From: Pseudomonas fluorescens
GTDB lineage: Bacteria; Pseudomonadota; Gammaproteobacteria; Pseudomonadales; Pseudomonadaceae
DNA: 64,000 nt
Reading direction: 5' to 3'
NCBI RefSeq assembly: GCF_018614655.1
Contig: NZ_JAGGOG010000004.1
Span: 186,001 to 250,000, forward strand
Position 1 is the first letter of the stretch. Each line of letters starts with the position of its first letter. The translations under genes and the position numbers were made by a program. The notes under the pieces were generated by a model that saw only the letters and a list, made by a program, of their open reading frames with translations, was not told the DNA's origin and searched no databases. This document shows, piece by piece, positions 36,335 through 45,427 of the stretch.

Positions 36335-37420
36335 ATGAAAATCGGTGTAATCGGTGGCGGCCAACTGGGTCGCATGCTGGCTCTGGCGGGCACCCCGCTG
36401 GGGATGAACTTCGCTTTCCTGGACCCGGCGCCGGACGCCTGTGCTGCGGCGTTGGGTGAACACCTGCGGGCTGACTACAGCGACCCGGATCACCTGCGCC
36501 AACTGGCCGATGAAGTCGACCTGGTGACGTTCGAGTTCGAAAGCGTTCCGGCCGAAACCGTGGCCTTCCTGTCGCAATTCGTCCCGGTGTACCCGAGCGC
36601 CGAAGCCCTGCGCATCGCGCGCGACCGCTGGTTCGAAAAGAGCATGTTCAAGGACCTGGGCATTCCAACGCCGGCGTTCGCGGACATCCAGTCCCAGGCG
36701 GACCTGGATGCTGCAGTCGCGGCCATCGGCCTGCCGGCCGTGTTGAAGACCCGCACGTTGGGTTATGACGGCAAGGGCCAGAAAGTCCTGCGCACCGCCG
36801 CCGATGTGGTCGGCACTTTCGCCGAGCTGGGTAGCGTTGCTTGCCTGCTGGAAGGCTTCGTGCCGTTCACCGGTGAAGTTTCGTTGATCGCCGTACGCGC
36901 TCGTGATGGCGAGACCCGTTTCTACCCGTTGGTGCACAACACTCACGACAGCGGCATCCTCAAGCTGTCCGTGGCCAGCACCGACCACCCGCTGCAAGCC
37001 CTGGCCGAAGATTATTCCAGCCGGGTGTTGAAGCAGCTGGATTACGTCGGCGTGATGGCGTTCGAGTTCTTTGAAGTCGACGGCGGCCTCAAGGCCAACG
37101 AAATCGCCCCACGTGTGCACAATTCGGGGCACTGGACCACCGAAGGCGCCGAGTGCAGCCAGTTCGAAAACCACCTGCGGGCGGTAGCGGGCTTGCCGTT
37201 GGGGTCGACGGCCAAGGTTGGCGAGAGCGCCATGCTCAACTTCATCGGGGTGGTCCCGCCGGTGGAAAAGGTCGTCGCTATCGATGACTGCCACCTGCAC
37301 CACTACGGCAAGGCGTTCAAGGTCGGGCGCAAAGTCGGCCATGCCAACCTGCGCAGCAAGGATCGAGTGACCCTGGAGCAACAGATCCTCAAGGTCCAAG
37401 CGCTGATCGCCGAACAATAA
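36335..37420 (+). CDS. purK: 5-(carboxyamino)imidazole ribonucleotide synthase
   Basis: A 361-residue ATP-grasp enzyme that carboxylates AIR with ATP and bicarbonate. It has MKIGVIGGGQLGRMLALAG at the N-terminus, KTRTLGYDGKGQKVL in the ATP-grasp part (about residue 140) and the metal site FFEVDGGLKANEIAPRVHNS (about 245-265). The start is the ATG at 36335 with GAGG about 10 bases upstream; the TTG just before it is not needed. It forms an operon with purE. Confidence 0.95.
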   Translation: MKIGVIGGGQLGRMLALAGTPLGMNFAFLDPAPDACAAALGEHLRADYSDPDHLRQLADEVDLVTFEFESVPAETVAFLSQFVPVYPSAEALRIARDRWFEKSMFKDLGIPTPAFADIQSQADLDAAVAAIGLPAVLKTRTLGYDGKGQKVLRTAADVVGTFAELGSVACLLEGFVPFTGEVSLIAVRARDGETRFYPLVHNTHDSGILKLSVASTDHPLQALAEDYSSRVLKQLDYVGVMAFEFFEVDGGLKANEIAPRVHNSGHWTTEGAECSQFENHLRAVAGLPLGSTAKVGESAMLNFIGVVPPVEKVVAIDDCHLHHYGKAFKVGRKVGHANLRSKDRVTLEQQILKVQALIAEQ

Positions 37421-37519
37421 CCCAAACGCTGGCGGGAACCATTGGTAACCGTCATCCTCTGATTGCAGGATGCCAAAGTCTGACTAGGCTCTAGCTAAAT
37501 TCATTCAGAGGGAAATGCC

Positions 37520-37765
37520 ATGGGTATTATTGGAACCATCTTTATCGGCTTGATCGTCGGCCTGCTGGCACGTTTCCTGAAGCCGGGCGACGACAGCATG
37601 GGCTGGATCATGACCATCCTGCTGGGTATTGCCGGTTCTTTGGCCGCCACCTACGGCGGTCAGGCACTGGGTATCTACCAGGCAGGCCAGGGCGCAGGTT
37701 TTATCGGTGCGCTGGTGGGTGCCGTGGTTCTGTTGGTGATCTACAGTCTGCTGAAAAAGAAGTAA
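37520..37765 (+). CDS. GlsB/YeaQ/YmgE-family stress membrane protein
   Basis: An 81-residue inner-membrane protein with three hydrophobic spans (about 2-20, 27-45 and 55-77). The family start is MGIIGTIFIGLIVGLLARFL with the following PGDD motif. Transglycosylase-associated (Transgly_assoc) proteins of this kind are often induced by stress; their mechanism is unknown. AGAGGGAA precedes the ATG. A 12-bp hairpin follows at 37776. Confidence 0.9.
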   Translation: MGIIGTIFIGLIVGLLARFLKPGDDSMGWIMTILLGIAGSLAATYGGQALGIYQAGQGAGFIGALVGAVVLLVIYSLLKKK

Positions 37766-37775
37766 TTCAGCGCTG

Positions 37776-37806
37776 AGCCCTCTGCGCTATGCAGGCGCAG
37801 AGGGCT
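37776..37806. terminator. Strong hairpin after the GlsB-like gene
   Basis: AGCCCTCTGCGC (37776-37787) / GCGCAGAGGGCT (37795-37806) with a 7-base loop. There is no T run after it, so terminator function is uncertain. Confidence 0.5.
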
Positions 37807-37842
37807 AGAATGCTCGGCATTGTTTCCTTGCCGAGCTCTTTC

Positions 37843-38379
37843 ATGCGCCGTTTCTTGTTGACTCTCCTCTTGCTGGGCACTGGCCTGGCCCATGCCGGCG
37901 AATTGCCGGAAACCGACTGGCTTGAATTGATGCCCAAGTCGGACCAGAAAGCCCTCGAGCAAATGCCGGAAATCGACCACAACTCTCCGGAAGCCCAAGG
38001 CACCTTTACTGCAAAGGGTGGTTTGAAGCAGAGCAAGGGTTTGCCTGCGGTGATGTATTCCACCAAGACCGTGGCGGCCATGAACGGCAAGCACATCCGC
38101 ATTGGTGGCTATCCGGTGCCATTGGAGACCGACGCCAAGGGCCGCAGCACGCTGTTCTTCCTGGTGCCTTACCCAGGTGCCTGCATTCACGTGCCGCCAC
38201 CGCCGCCTAACCAGTTGGTGCTGGTGCGTTATCCCAAAGGCTTGAAGCTGGATGACATCTACACACCGCTGTGGGTGACGGGGACGTTGAAGGTGGAGAC
38301 GGTCAACAATGACCTGGCTGACGCGGCGTATGCGCTGGAGGCGGGGACAGTGCGGGCGGTGAAGGAGTTCGACCTGTAG
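37843..38379 (+). CDS. DUF3299-domain periplasmic protein
   Basis: A 178-residue protein with signal peptide MRRFLLTLLLLGTGLAHA and a DUF3299-type domain: DWLELMPKSD, IRIGGYPVPLETDAKGRSTL, FFLVPYPGACIHVPPPPPNQ. The single cysteine in the GACIHVPPPPPNQ motif is typical of the family, where it may bind metal. The function is unknown. The start at 37843 opens on the signal peptide. Its stop codon lies inside the following REP-like element. Confidence 0.82.
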   Translation: MRRFLLTLLLLGTGLAHAGELPETDWLELMPKSDQKALEQMPEIDHNSPEAQGTFTAKGGLKQSKGLPAVMYSTKTVAAMNGKHIRIGGYPVPLETDAKGRSTLFFLVPYPGACIHVPPPPPNQLVLVRYPKGLKLDDIYTPLWVTGTLKVETVNNDLADAAYALEAGTVRAVKEFDL

Positions 38380-38476
38380 CCGCTGCCGAGGTATGAGGCA
38401 GCGATGGGTTGCGATGCAGTCCCTGAGGGCTGTCCTGCGGCTCGCATCGTAGCCTCGTGCCTCGGCAGCGGTTACA
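38376..38476. repeat. REP-like palindrome overlapping a stop codon
   Basis: GTAGCCGCTGCCGAGGTATGAGG is mirrored by CCTCGTGCCTCGGCAGCGGTTAC at the other end. It is related to the 109-bp elements but has a different interior. The TAG stop of the DUF3299 gene is part of the left arm. Confidence 0.8.
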
Positions 38477-38482
38477 GCGGGT

Positions 38483-39382
38483 TTACAGCGCGATGCCAGT
38501 GATGCTCACACCCAAGGTATGGCTTTCACCCGGCGCCAAGCTCACTACATCGCCCAGCACATTCGCCGTCTCGACGCACAGCATACCCTGCCAGCCATCG
38601 TCAGCCATGTCGCTGAAGGCCTTGGCCCGTTCGGTCCAGGGGTTCCAGATCACCGTCGAATGGGAGCCAGTGCTGGTGAGCTGGATGCGGCGCTGCCAGT
38701 CTTTATCGACAATGTTCAACTGCGTCGGCGTGTCGAGGTAGATGCGGTCGGTTTCGCCGGTAAAGTGCAGAGGGCCGGACTGTTTGGCGGTCTTCCAGTC
38801 GTCTGCGGTATTGATGTACTCCAGCCCATCCAGCCCTTCGACCTGCACATTGCGCACGTCACTGACGGCGAAATAGCTGTGCAACGCCTGGCTGATGGTC
38901 ACGGTGTCGGTACTGCGGTTATGGCTGCTCAGGCGGATATGTAACTGATCATCCAGCAGCACGCTCATCTTCAGGTCGACCTGATGGGGCCACTGCGCAA
39001 AACCGCCCTGCGGCACCGTCAGTGCAAAATCCAACTGCAAGGCATTGGCACTCGTGGTGGTCTTTTCCAGCGTCCAGTCAGCGGTGCGCACGAAGCCGTG
39101 GGCCCCGGCCGGCGTGTCACTGTGACGCATGGCCTTGACGCTTTGCGGGTTACGGTCGAAAACCCCAAACCACGGCCAGCAGATCGGCACGCCCGTGCGG
39201 ATGCCTTTGCCTGTCTTGAATACCACGTTGTCGTTGGGCCAGATCAGCGGCTTTTCGCCGGCACGCTGGTAGCTGACGAGGTGGGCGCCTTGTTGGGCGA
39301 TCACCAATTCGGCTCCTTCGTGGCGGATGCGCCAGCAGGTCAGCTCATCCAGTTTCACGATTTCAACGTCAGGCGTAGACAT
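38483..39382 (-). CDS. D-hexose-6-phosphate mutarotase (YeaD-like)
   Basis: A 299-residue aldose-1-epimerase family protein of the YeaD class, which interconverts the alpha and beta anomers of hexose 6-phosphates. Seen: GAHLVSYQRAGEKPLIWPND, RTGVPICWPWFG, the catalytic histidine region DTPAGAHGFVRTADW, and the late LEYINTADDWK with STVIWNPWTERAKAFSDMAD. The start at 39382 gives MSTPDVEIVKLDELTCWRIR; longer in-frame starts overlap the neighbouring gene. Confidence 0.88.
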   Translation of the reverse strand: MSTPDVEIVKLDELTCWRIRHEGAELVIAQQGAHLVSYQRAGEKPLIWPNDNVVFKTGKGIRTGVPICWPWFGVFDRNPQSVKAMRHSDTPAGAHGFVRTADWTLEKTTTSANALQLDFALTVPQGGFAQWPHQVDLKMSVLLDDQLHIRLSSHNRSTDTVTISQALHSYFAVSDVRNVQVEGLDGLEYINTADDWKTAKQSGPLHFTGETDRIYLDTPTQLNIVDKDWQRRIQLTSTGSHSTVIWNPWTERAKAFSDMADDGWQGMLCVETANVLGDVVSLAPGESHTLGVSITGIAL

Positions 39383-39440
39383 AGGTGTTCTCTCAATGAC
39401 AGACAATTCGGTGCAATGGACCGTCAAACCGCAGCGAGGT

Positions 39441-39845
39441 TTAACGCGCTCGCGACGGAACCGATCGGGTGCGGCCACTGCCATCAATGGCGACGAACAC
39501 AAACACCGCCTCGGTGACCTTGCGCCATTCACTGGACAGGGGATCGTCGCTCCATACTTCGACCATCATCTGGATCGAGCTGCGGCCGATTTCCAGGGCT
39601 TGGGTATAGAAGGACAGCTGTGCGCCTACTGCCACCGGCACCAGGAACGCCATGCGATCGATCGCGACGGTCGCGACGCGGCCACCCGCAACTTTGCTGG
39701 CCATTGCCGTGCCCGCCAGGTCCATCTGGGCTACCAGCCAGCCGCCGAAGATATCGCCGAAACCATTGGTTTCACGCGGGAGCGCGGTGATTTGCAGGGC
39801 GAGATCGCCTTGCGGGATAGGATCTTCTTGTTCGAGTTCGATCAT
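39441..39845 (-). CDS. Acyl-CoA thioesterase (YciA-like hotdog fold)
   Basis: A 134-residue hotdog-fold protein. PRETNGFGDIFGGWLVAQMD, with the catalytic aspartate in the GDIFGGW loop, and GRVATVAIDRMAFLVPVAVG match the YciA acyl-CoA thioesterase group. It hydrolyses acyl-CoA to free acid and CoA; chain-length preference is not readable. The stop is 58 bases before the mutarotase start, so the two may be co-transcribed. Confidence 0.88.
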   Translation of the reverse strand: MIELEQEDPIPQGDLALQITALPRETNGFGDIFGGWLVAQMDLAGTAMASKVAGGRVATVAIDRMAFLVPVAVGAQLSFYTQALEIGRSSIQMMVEVWSDDPLSSEWRKVTEAVFVFVAIDGSGRTRSVPSRAR

Positions 39846-40427
39846 GCCGGGGGTGCCTCTGACCCGTGACTCTTGGAGTATGTAGCCGGTGAATAGCCGT
39901 CTTGGAAAAACGATTCAGCCCCGAACATACTACGTTCGTCACGTTTTTCGAAAGGCGCCTGAAGGGAAACTCTGCGAAAGCGGCTGAACAATGCCAACGA
40001 CGTTTTCGCGCAGTAACCCCAGATATAAGCAGGTGCAGGGTTTGCAGTATATCGGTCGATAGACGCTGAGACGACCTTCCGGTTCTGTTTTTGATCGTCT
40101 ATCTGAATGACTGCGTTGAGGGTGCAGGATCCGGCCGGTTTGGCGTCAAAAAACTGGCCAAAGCAGTCAGGGAAGTTGAGGGGTTTGACCATTGTGCCTT
40201 TTCAGCGTTGGCCCCCAGTATTTGCTGGCGTTTCTGGTCCCCAACAATAATTCAAAGAAGGAATACCCATCCCGGCAAGATATTGGCTGGCGGGGCGCGA
40301 GTTGGCTCAATAACCGTTTAGGTGTTGAGGCTATGCTTTTTCGAGCAATTTGCTATCGTGCCGGACCTGCCAGACCACAACCGACGCCGTTGCGATTCCT
40401 GATCTGACCAATAAGAGAAGCCTTGCC
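39846..40427. other. 582-base gap without a recognisable gene
   Basis: Open frames here have no family resemblance and poor codon pattern. Near 40242-40271 the sequence CAATAATTCAAAGAAGGAATACCCATCC looks like a ribosome site with leader, but ATC stands where a start codon would be expected, which hints at a decayed gene. The right end holds the promoter region of the MFS gene. Confidence 0.5.
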
Positions 40428-41717
40428 ATGACCACAGTGCCTTCAAGCATTGCGCAGCCCGCACGACCGCTGACCCGCAACGACTACAAAACCCTGTCGC
40501 TGTCTGCTTTGGGCGGGGCACTGGAATTTTACGATTTCATCATCTTCGTATTTTTCGCCACTGTGGTCGGAAAGCTGTTCTTCCCGGCTGATATGCCCGA
40601 ATGGCTGCGCCTGATGCAGACTTTCGGCATTTTCGCCGCTGGTTACTTGGCTCGGCCCCTGGGTGGCATCATCATGGCCCACTTCGGCGACCTGCTGGGC
40701 CGCAAGAAGATGTTCACCCTGAGCATCTTCATGATGGCCGTACCGACTCTGATCATGGGCCTGCTGCCCACCTACGCACAGATCGGGCTGTGGGCGCCGA
40801 TCCTGTTGCTGCTGATGCGAGTGATCCAGGGCGCGGCAATTGGCGGTGAGGTGCCTGGTGCCTGGGTATTCGTCTCCGAGCATGTGCCGCCACGGCACAT
40901 CGGCTACGCCTGCGGCACCCTGACCAGCGGGTTGACCGCCGGGATCTTGCTCGGGTCGCTGGTGGCCACCGCGATCAACTCGGTCTACACCCCGGAGCAG
41001 GTCTCGGATTACGCCTGGCGGATCCCTTTCCTGCTGGGTGGCGTCTTCGGTCTGTTCTCGGTGTACCTGCGTCGCTGGCTGCATGAAACGCCGATTTTCG
41101 CCGAGATGCAGCAACGCAAGACACTGGCCGCCGAGTTGCCGCTGCGTGCCGTGTTGCGCGACCACCGTGGCGCCATCGTGCTGTCGATGCTGCTGACCTG
41201 GCTGCTCTCCGCCGGCATCGTGGTGGTCATTCTGATGACCCCGACGGTGCTGCAGACCGTCTACCACTTCAGCCCTACCGTGTCATTGCAAGCCAACAGC
41301 CTGGCGATCGTCACCCTGAGCCTCGGTTGCATCGCGTCCGGCGCCCTGGCGGACCGCTTCGGCGCAGGTCGGGTGTTGATCGCCGGCTGTGCGCTGCTGC
41401 TGGCGACCTCCTGGACGCTCTACCACAGCTTGCTTGATCACCCTGACTGGCTGTTCCCGCTGTACACCCTGACGGGCCTGTTTGTGGGTGTGGTTGGCGT
41501 GGTGCCCTACGTGATGGTCAAGGCCTTTCCAGCAGTAGTCCGGTTTAGCGGATTATCGTTTTCCTACAACGTTGCTTACGCGGTGTTTGGCGGCCTGACG
41601 CCATTGGCGGTGTCGTTGCTGATGAAGGAAAGCCCGATGGGGCCGGCTTACTATGTGGCAGTGATCTGCACGATGGGGATGCTGGTGGGCGGGTATTTGT
41701 GGAAGCGTGGTCGCTAA
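40428..41717 (+). CDS. MFS transporter, metabolite:H+ symporter (MHS) type
   Basis: A 429-residue major facilitator with about 12 hydrophobic spans. GGALEFYDFIIFVFF in span 1 and RPLGGIIMAHFGDLLGRKKM in the loop between spans 2 and 3 are marks of the MHS subgroup (proline/betaine, alpha-ketoglutarate, dicarboxylates). RVIQGAAIGGEVPGAWVFVSE is the typical span 4-5 motif. The ATG at 40428 has AGAGAAG 7 bases upstream. The substrate is unknown. Confidence 0.9.
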   Translation: MTTVPSSIAQPARPLTRNDYKTLSLSALGGALEFYDFIIFVFFATVVGKLFFPADMPEWLRLMQTFGIFAAGYLARPLGGIIMAHFGDLLGRKKMFTLSIFMMAVPTLIMGLLPTYAQIGLWAPILLLLMRVIQGAAIGGEVPGAWVFVSEHVPPRHIGYACGTLTSGLTAGILLGSLVATAINSVYTPEQVSDYAWRIPFLLGGVFGLFSVYLRRWLHETPIFAEMQQRKTLAAELPLRAVLRDHRGAIVLSMLLTWLLSAGIVVVILMTPTVLQTVYHFSPTVSLQANSLAIVTLSLGCIASGALADRFGAGRVLIAGCALLLATSWTLYHSLLDHPDWLFPLYTLTGLFVGVVGVVPYVMVKAFPAVVRFSGLSFSYNVAYAVFGGLTPLAVSLLMKESPMGPAYYVAVICTMGMLVGGYLWKRGR

Positions 41718-41836
41718 CGACTCGTTGTAGGGCTGTGTCGCCAGGCGCAGCCCATTAACCATTGCAGAGTGTTTCCCAGTCCCCGTATCAACGCCCTCGT
41801 TTCCTGTTTTGCCCCGTATTTTCAGGTATTTCCCCC

Positions 41837-41869
41837 AAAGGCCAGTGTTCTTCTCGAATACTGGCCTTT
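41837..41869. terminator. Hairpin between the MFS gene and the pstS promoter
   Basis: AAAGGCCAGT (41837-41846) / ACTGGCCTTT (41860-41869), loop 13 bases, with only a short T run on the plus strand. It is likely the 3' end of the MFS transcript and lies 8 bases before the Pho box. Confidence 0.5.
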
Positions 41870-41876
41870 CATCTAA

Positions 41877-41894
41877 TTGTCACATTCCAGACAT
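41877..41894 (+). promoter_or_regulatory. Pho box upstream of pstS (imperfect)
   Basis: TTGTCAC-ATTC-CAGACAT compares with the consensus CTGTCAT-N4-CTGTCAT, matching 5 of 7 in each half. It lies 67 bases before the pstS start. Confidence 0.65.
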
Positions 41895-41961
41895 AGAGTG
41901 TTCACACGGCCTACCGATACTTGGCCCCGATCCAACTATCCCTATCTGCTAGGAGTAAGGC

Positions 41962-42951
41962 ATGAAACTGAAGCGTTTGATGGCGGCAATGACTTTTGTC
42001 GCTGCTGGCGTTGCGACTGCCCACGCGGTGGCCGCTGGTGTTGACCCGGCAATTCCGGCTTACGTGAAGACCACGGGTGTGTCGGGCAACTTGTCCAGCG
42101 TTGGTTCCGATACCCTGGCAAACCTGATGACCTTGTGGGCTGAGGGTTACAAAAAGGAATACCCGAACGTCAACATCCAGATTCAGGCCGCCGGCTCCGC
42201 CACTGCGCCACCTGCGCTGACTGAAGGCACCTCCAACCTGGGCCCGATGAGCCGCAAGATGAAGGACACCGAACTGGCTGCCTTCGAGCAGAAGTACGGC
42301 TACAAGCCAACCGCTATCCCGGTTGCCGTGGATGCCCTGGCCGTGTTCGTGCACAAGGACAACCCGATCCAGCACCTGACCATGGAACAAGTCGACGCGA
42401 TCTTCTCCTCGACTCGTCTGTGCGGCGCCAAAGCCGACGTGAAAACCTGGGGCGACCTGGGCGTGACCGGTGACCTGGCCAACAAGCCAGTACAACTGTT
42501 CGGTCGCAACTCGGTATCCGGCACCTACGGCTACTTCAAAGAAGAAGCCCTGTGCAAAGGCGACTACAAGCCTAACGTGAACGAACAACCAGGCTCGGCT
42601 TCGGTCGTGCAGTCCATCAGCTCCTCGCTGAACGGCATTGGTTATTCGGGCATCGGCTACAAGACCGCCAGCGTGAAGACCGTGGCCCTGGCCAAGAAAG
42701 GCAGCACTGACTTCATCGAAGACAGCGAAGAAAACGCCCTGAACGGCAAATACCCGCTGTCGCGCTTCCTCTACGTTTACGTCAACAAAGCCCCGAACAA
42801 GCCTCTGGCTCCGCTGGAAGCTGAGTTCGTGAAACTGGTTCTGTCCAAACAGGGCCAGGAAGTTGTAGTGAAAGACGGCTACATCCCACTGCCAGCCAAA
42901 GTTGCCGCCAAGGCACTGGCTGACCTGGGTTTGAAAGAAGGCGGCAAGTAA
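41962..42951 (+). CDS. pstS: Phosphate ABC transporter, substrate-binding protein PstS
   Basis: A 329-residue periplasmic protein: signal peptide [22 protein letters not shown], then [20 protein letters not shown] and [20 protein letters not shown]. It contains [20 protein letters not shown], which includes phosphate-contacting serine and arginine residues, and ends LGLKEGGK. It binds inorganic phosphate and hands it to PstCA. A Pho box precedes it and it has its own terminator (43042-43075), so it is transcribed at least partly apart from pstCAB-phoU. Confidence 0.95.
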   Translation: MKLKRLMAAMTFVAAGVATAHAVAAGVDPAIPAYVKTTGVSGNLSSVGSDTLANLMTLWAEGYKKEYPNVNIQIQAAGSATAPPALTEGTSNLGPMSRKMKDTELAAFEQKYGYKPTAIPVAVDALAVFVHKDNPIQHLTMEQVDAIFSSTRLCGAKADVKTWGDLGVTGDLANKPVQLFGRNSVSGTYGYFKEEALCKGDYKPNVNEQPGSASVVQSISSSLNGIGYSGIGYKTASVKTVALAKKGSTDFIEDSEENALNGKYPLSRFLYVYVNKAPNKPLAPLEAEFVKLVLSKQGQEVVVKDGYIPLPAKVAAKALADLGLKEGGK

Positions 42952-42984
42952 GCCCGCACCACCTGGTGTAGGAGTGTGCTCTTC

Positions 42985-43012
42985 TGTGGGAGCGGGCAAG
43001 CCCGCTCCCACA
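42985..43012. repeat. Single compact REP hairpin between pstS and pstC
   Basis: TGTGGGAGCGGGC-AA-GCCCGCTCCCACA is a perfect 13-bp stem with a 2-base centre, 34 bases after the pstS stop. Confidence 0.88.
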
Positions 43013-43041
43013 CTAGACCTCCCATACCCCTAATTTTTCAG

Positions 43042-43075
43042 TCCGCTGCCAGCTTTGCTACGCGGCGGATTTTTT
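43042..43075 (+). terminator. Intrinsic terminator of pstS
   Basis: TCCGCTGC (43042-43049) / GCGGCGGA (43062-43069), one internal mismatch, followed by six T. Confidence 0.75.
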
Positions 43076-43086
43076 GCGTCACTGCA

Positions 43087-43104
43087 TTGTCATCTTTCTG
43101 TCAT
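43087..43104 (+). promoter_or_regulatory. Pho box upstream of pstC (near-perfect)
   Basis: TTGTCATCTTTCTGTCAT: the second half is a perfect CTGTCAT, the first differs by one base, and the spacing is exact. It lies 22 bases before the pstC ATG, so the transcript should start very close to the gene. Confidence 0.85.
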
Positions 43105-43126
43105 ACAGGATCGCTAGGGTGTGCGC

Positions 43127-45412
43127 ATGAATGATCTGGCCAATTCCACCATGACGACGACTTCTCCCCCCAAGCGCATTGATTTCAATACGCCTGAGCT
43201 GCAACGCAAGCGCCGCATTCGCGCGCTCAAGGATCGCCTGACCCGTTGGTATGTCCTGATTGGCGGTCTCGCCGTCTTGGGCGCGATCACCTTGATCTTC
43301 TTCTTCCTCGCCTACGTGGTTGCGCCGCTGTTCCAGGGTGCCAGCCTGACCAAGGAAGAGGCCCTGACGCCTGCCTGGGTACAGGACGCCGGCAAGCCAC
43401 TGATGATCTCCCTGGAAGAACAGAACCAGGTTGCCATGCGGGTTTCCGACAAGGGCCAGGCGCTGTTCTTTGATATCGACACCGGGGCTGAACTCAAGCG
43501 CGTCAACCTGCCACTCCCGGCCGGTACCAGCGTCGCTTCCATCGGTGAGGACCAGCCAGGCAGCCCGCTGGTGATCCTCGGCCTGTCCAACGGCGAGTCC
43601 CTGGTGTTCCGCCATACCTACAAAGTGTCCTACCCGGACGGCAAGAAGACCATTACACCTGCGGTCGAATACCCTTACGGCGAAACGCCTATCGTGCTCG
43701 ACGAGCAAGGTCGCCCGCTTGAGCACGTTGCGCTCAACGCCACGGATTCGTCTCTGGTGGTGGCCGGTTCCGCCGGGTCGCACTTGAACGTGCTGTCCGT
43801 GAGTCGCGAAGAAAACATGATGACCGGTGAAGTCACCAGCGAGCAGAAGCGCATCGAGCTGCCGCAAATGACTGAGCCGGTCAAAGCCATCTTCGTCGAC
43901 CCGCGTCAGCAATGGCTGTACGTGATCAACGGTCGCGCCTTGGCCGATGTATTCAGCCTGCGGGACAACAGCCTCAACGGTCGCTACAAACTGCTGGAAG
44001 ACGCCGGTGCCGACGTGACTGCCAGTACCCAACTGGTGGGTGGTATCTCGTTGATCGTCGGCGATTCCAAGGGCGGCCTGGCTCAGTGGTTCATGGCCCG
44101 TGATCCGGATGGCGAACAACGCCTGAAGCAGATCCGCACCTTCCAGATGGGCACCGCGCCTGTCATCGAAATCACCGCCGAAGAACGTCGCAAAGGTTTT
44201 GTCGCCCTCGACGCTTCCGGCAAGCTCGGCGTGTTCCACAGCACCGCCCACCGCACCTTGCTGGTGGACCCGGTGGTCGATGGTCAAGGCGTGTTCGGCC
44301 TGTCGCCACGGGCCAACCGTGTGATCGTCGAAGCCGGCGGCAAGCTGCAACCGTTGCTGCTGGACAACCCGCACCCGGAAGTGTCCTGGAGCGCGCTGTG
44401 GAGCAAGGTCTGGTACGAAAACTACGACGAGCCTAAATATGTCTGGCAATCGACCGCCGCCAACACCGACTTCGAACCCAAGATGAGCCTGGCGCCGTTG
44501 ACCTTCGGTACGCTCAAGGCTGCGTTCTACGCCATGCTGCTGGCCGCACCACTGGCCGTCGCTGCTGCCATCTACACCGCCTACTTCATGGCCCCGAGCC
44601 TGCGCCGCAAGGTCAAGCCGGTGATCGAACTGATGGAAGCGATGCCGACGGTGATCCTCGGCTTCTTCGCCGGGCTGTTCCTGGCGCCGTATGTCGAAGG
44701 GCATCTACCGGGGATATTCAGTCTGCTGATGCTGTTGCCGATTGGCATTCTGGTGGCCGGCTTCGTCTTCAGCCGTCTGCCTGAGTCTATCCGCCTGCGA
44801 GTACCGGACGGCTGGGAAAGTGCGATCCTGATCCCGGTGATCCTGTTTGTGGGCTGGCTCTCTCTGTACATGAGCCCGTACCTGGAAACCTGGTTCTTCG
44901 GCGGCGACATGCGTATGTGGATCTCTCACGATCTGGGCATCACCTACGACCAGCGCAACGCCCTGGTAGTCGGCCTGGCCATGGGTTTTGCGGTGATCCC
45001 GAACATCTACTCCATTGCTGAAGACGCCGTGTTCAGCGTACCTCGCGGCCTGACCCTGGGTTCCCTGGCCCTCGGTGCTACGCCGTGGCAGACCATGACT
45101 CGTGTCGTCATCCTGACCGCCAGCCCGGGGATTTTCTCGGCGCTGATGATCGGTATGGGCCGTGCGGTCGGCGAAACCATGATTGTGCTGATGGCCACCG
45201 GCAATACCCCCGTAATGGAAATGAACCTGTTCGAAGGCCTGCGTACCCTCGCGGCTAACGTCGCAGTGGAAATGCCCGAGTCGGAAGTCGGTGGTAGCCA
45301 CTACCGCGTGCTGTTCCTCTCGGCGCTGGTGCTGCTGTTGTTCACCTTCATCATGAACACCCTCGCCGAGCTGATTCGTCAGCGTCTGCGCAAGAAATAC
45401 TCGTCGCTTTAA
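43127..45412 (+). CDS. pstC: Phosphate ABC transporter permease PstC (long form)
   Basis: A 761-residue inner-membrane permease, more than twice the length of the enterobacterial protein (about 320). After span 1 (about residues 41-65) there is a large periplasmic insertion (about 70-450) of WD40-like beta character. The usual permease core follows (about 465-755), with GTLKAAFYAMLLAAPLAVAA, MEAMPTVILGFFAGL and the cytoplasmic EAA loop (GATPWQTMTRVVILTASPGI). This long form is normal in Pseudomonas. The ATG at 43127 has AGGG upstream; ATG at 43151 is an alternative. pstA starts 15 bases after the stop. Confidence 0.93.
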   Translation: MNDLANSTMTTTSPPKRIDFNTPELQRKRRIRALKDRLTRWYVLIGGLAVLGAITLIFFFLAYVVAPLFQGASLTKEEALTPAWVQDAGKPLMISLEEQNQVAMRVSDKGQALFFDIDTGAELKRVNLPLPAGTSVASIGEDQPGSPLVILGLSNGESLVFRHTYKVSYPDGKKTITPAVEYPYGETPIVLDEQGRPLEHVALNATDSSLVVAGSAGSHLNVLSVSREENMMTGEVTSEQKRIELPQMTEPVKAIFVDPRQQWLYVINGRALADVFSLRDNSLNGRYKLLEDAGADVTASTQLVGGISLIVGDSKGGLAQWFMARDPDGEQRLKQIRTFQMGTAPVIEITAEERRKGFVALDASGKLGVFHSTAHRTLLVDPVVDGQGVFGLSPRANRVIVEAGGKLQPLLLDNPHPEVSWSALWSKVWYENYDEPKYVWQSTAANTDFEPKMSLAPLTFGTLKAAFYAMLLAAPLAVAAAIYTAYFMAPSLRRKVKPVIELMEAMPTVILGFFAGLFLAPYVEGHLPGIFSLLMLLPIGILVAGFVFSRLPESIRLRVPDGWESAILIPVILFVGWLSLYMSPYLETWFFGGDMRMWISHDLGITYDQRNALVVGLAMGFAVIPNIYSIAEDAVFSVPRGLTLGSLALGATPWQTMTRVVILTASPGIFSALMIGMGRAVGETMIVLMATGNTPVMEMNLFEGLRTLAANVAVEMPESEVGGSHYRVLFLSALVLLLFTFIMNTLAELIRQRLRKKYSSL

Positions 45413-45427
45413 GAAAGGTAGAAGTCT

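Noticed and set aside
39842..40192. 116-codon frame on the minus strand in the gap before the MFS gene
   Set aside because: No family resemblance, irregular codon use and no ribosome site; it is treated as non-coding.
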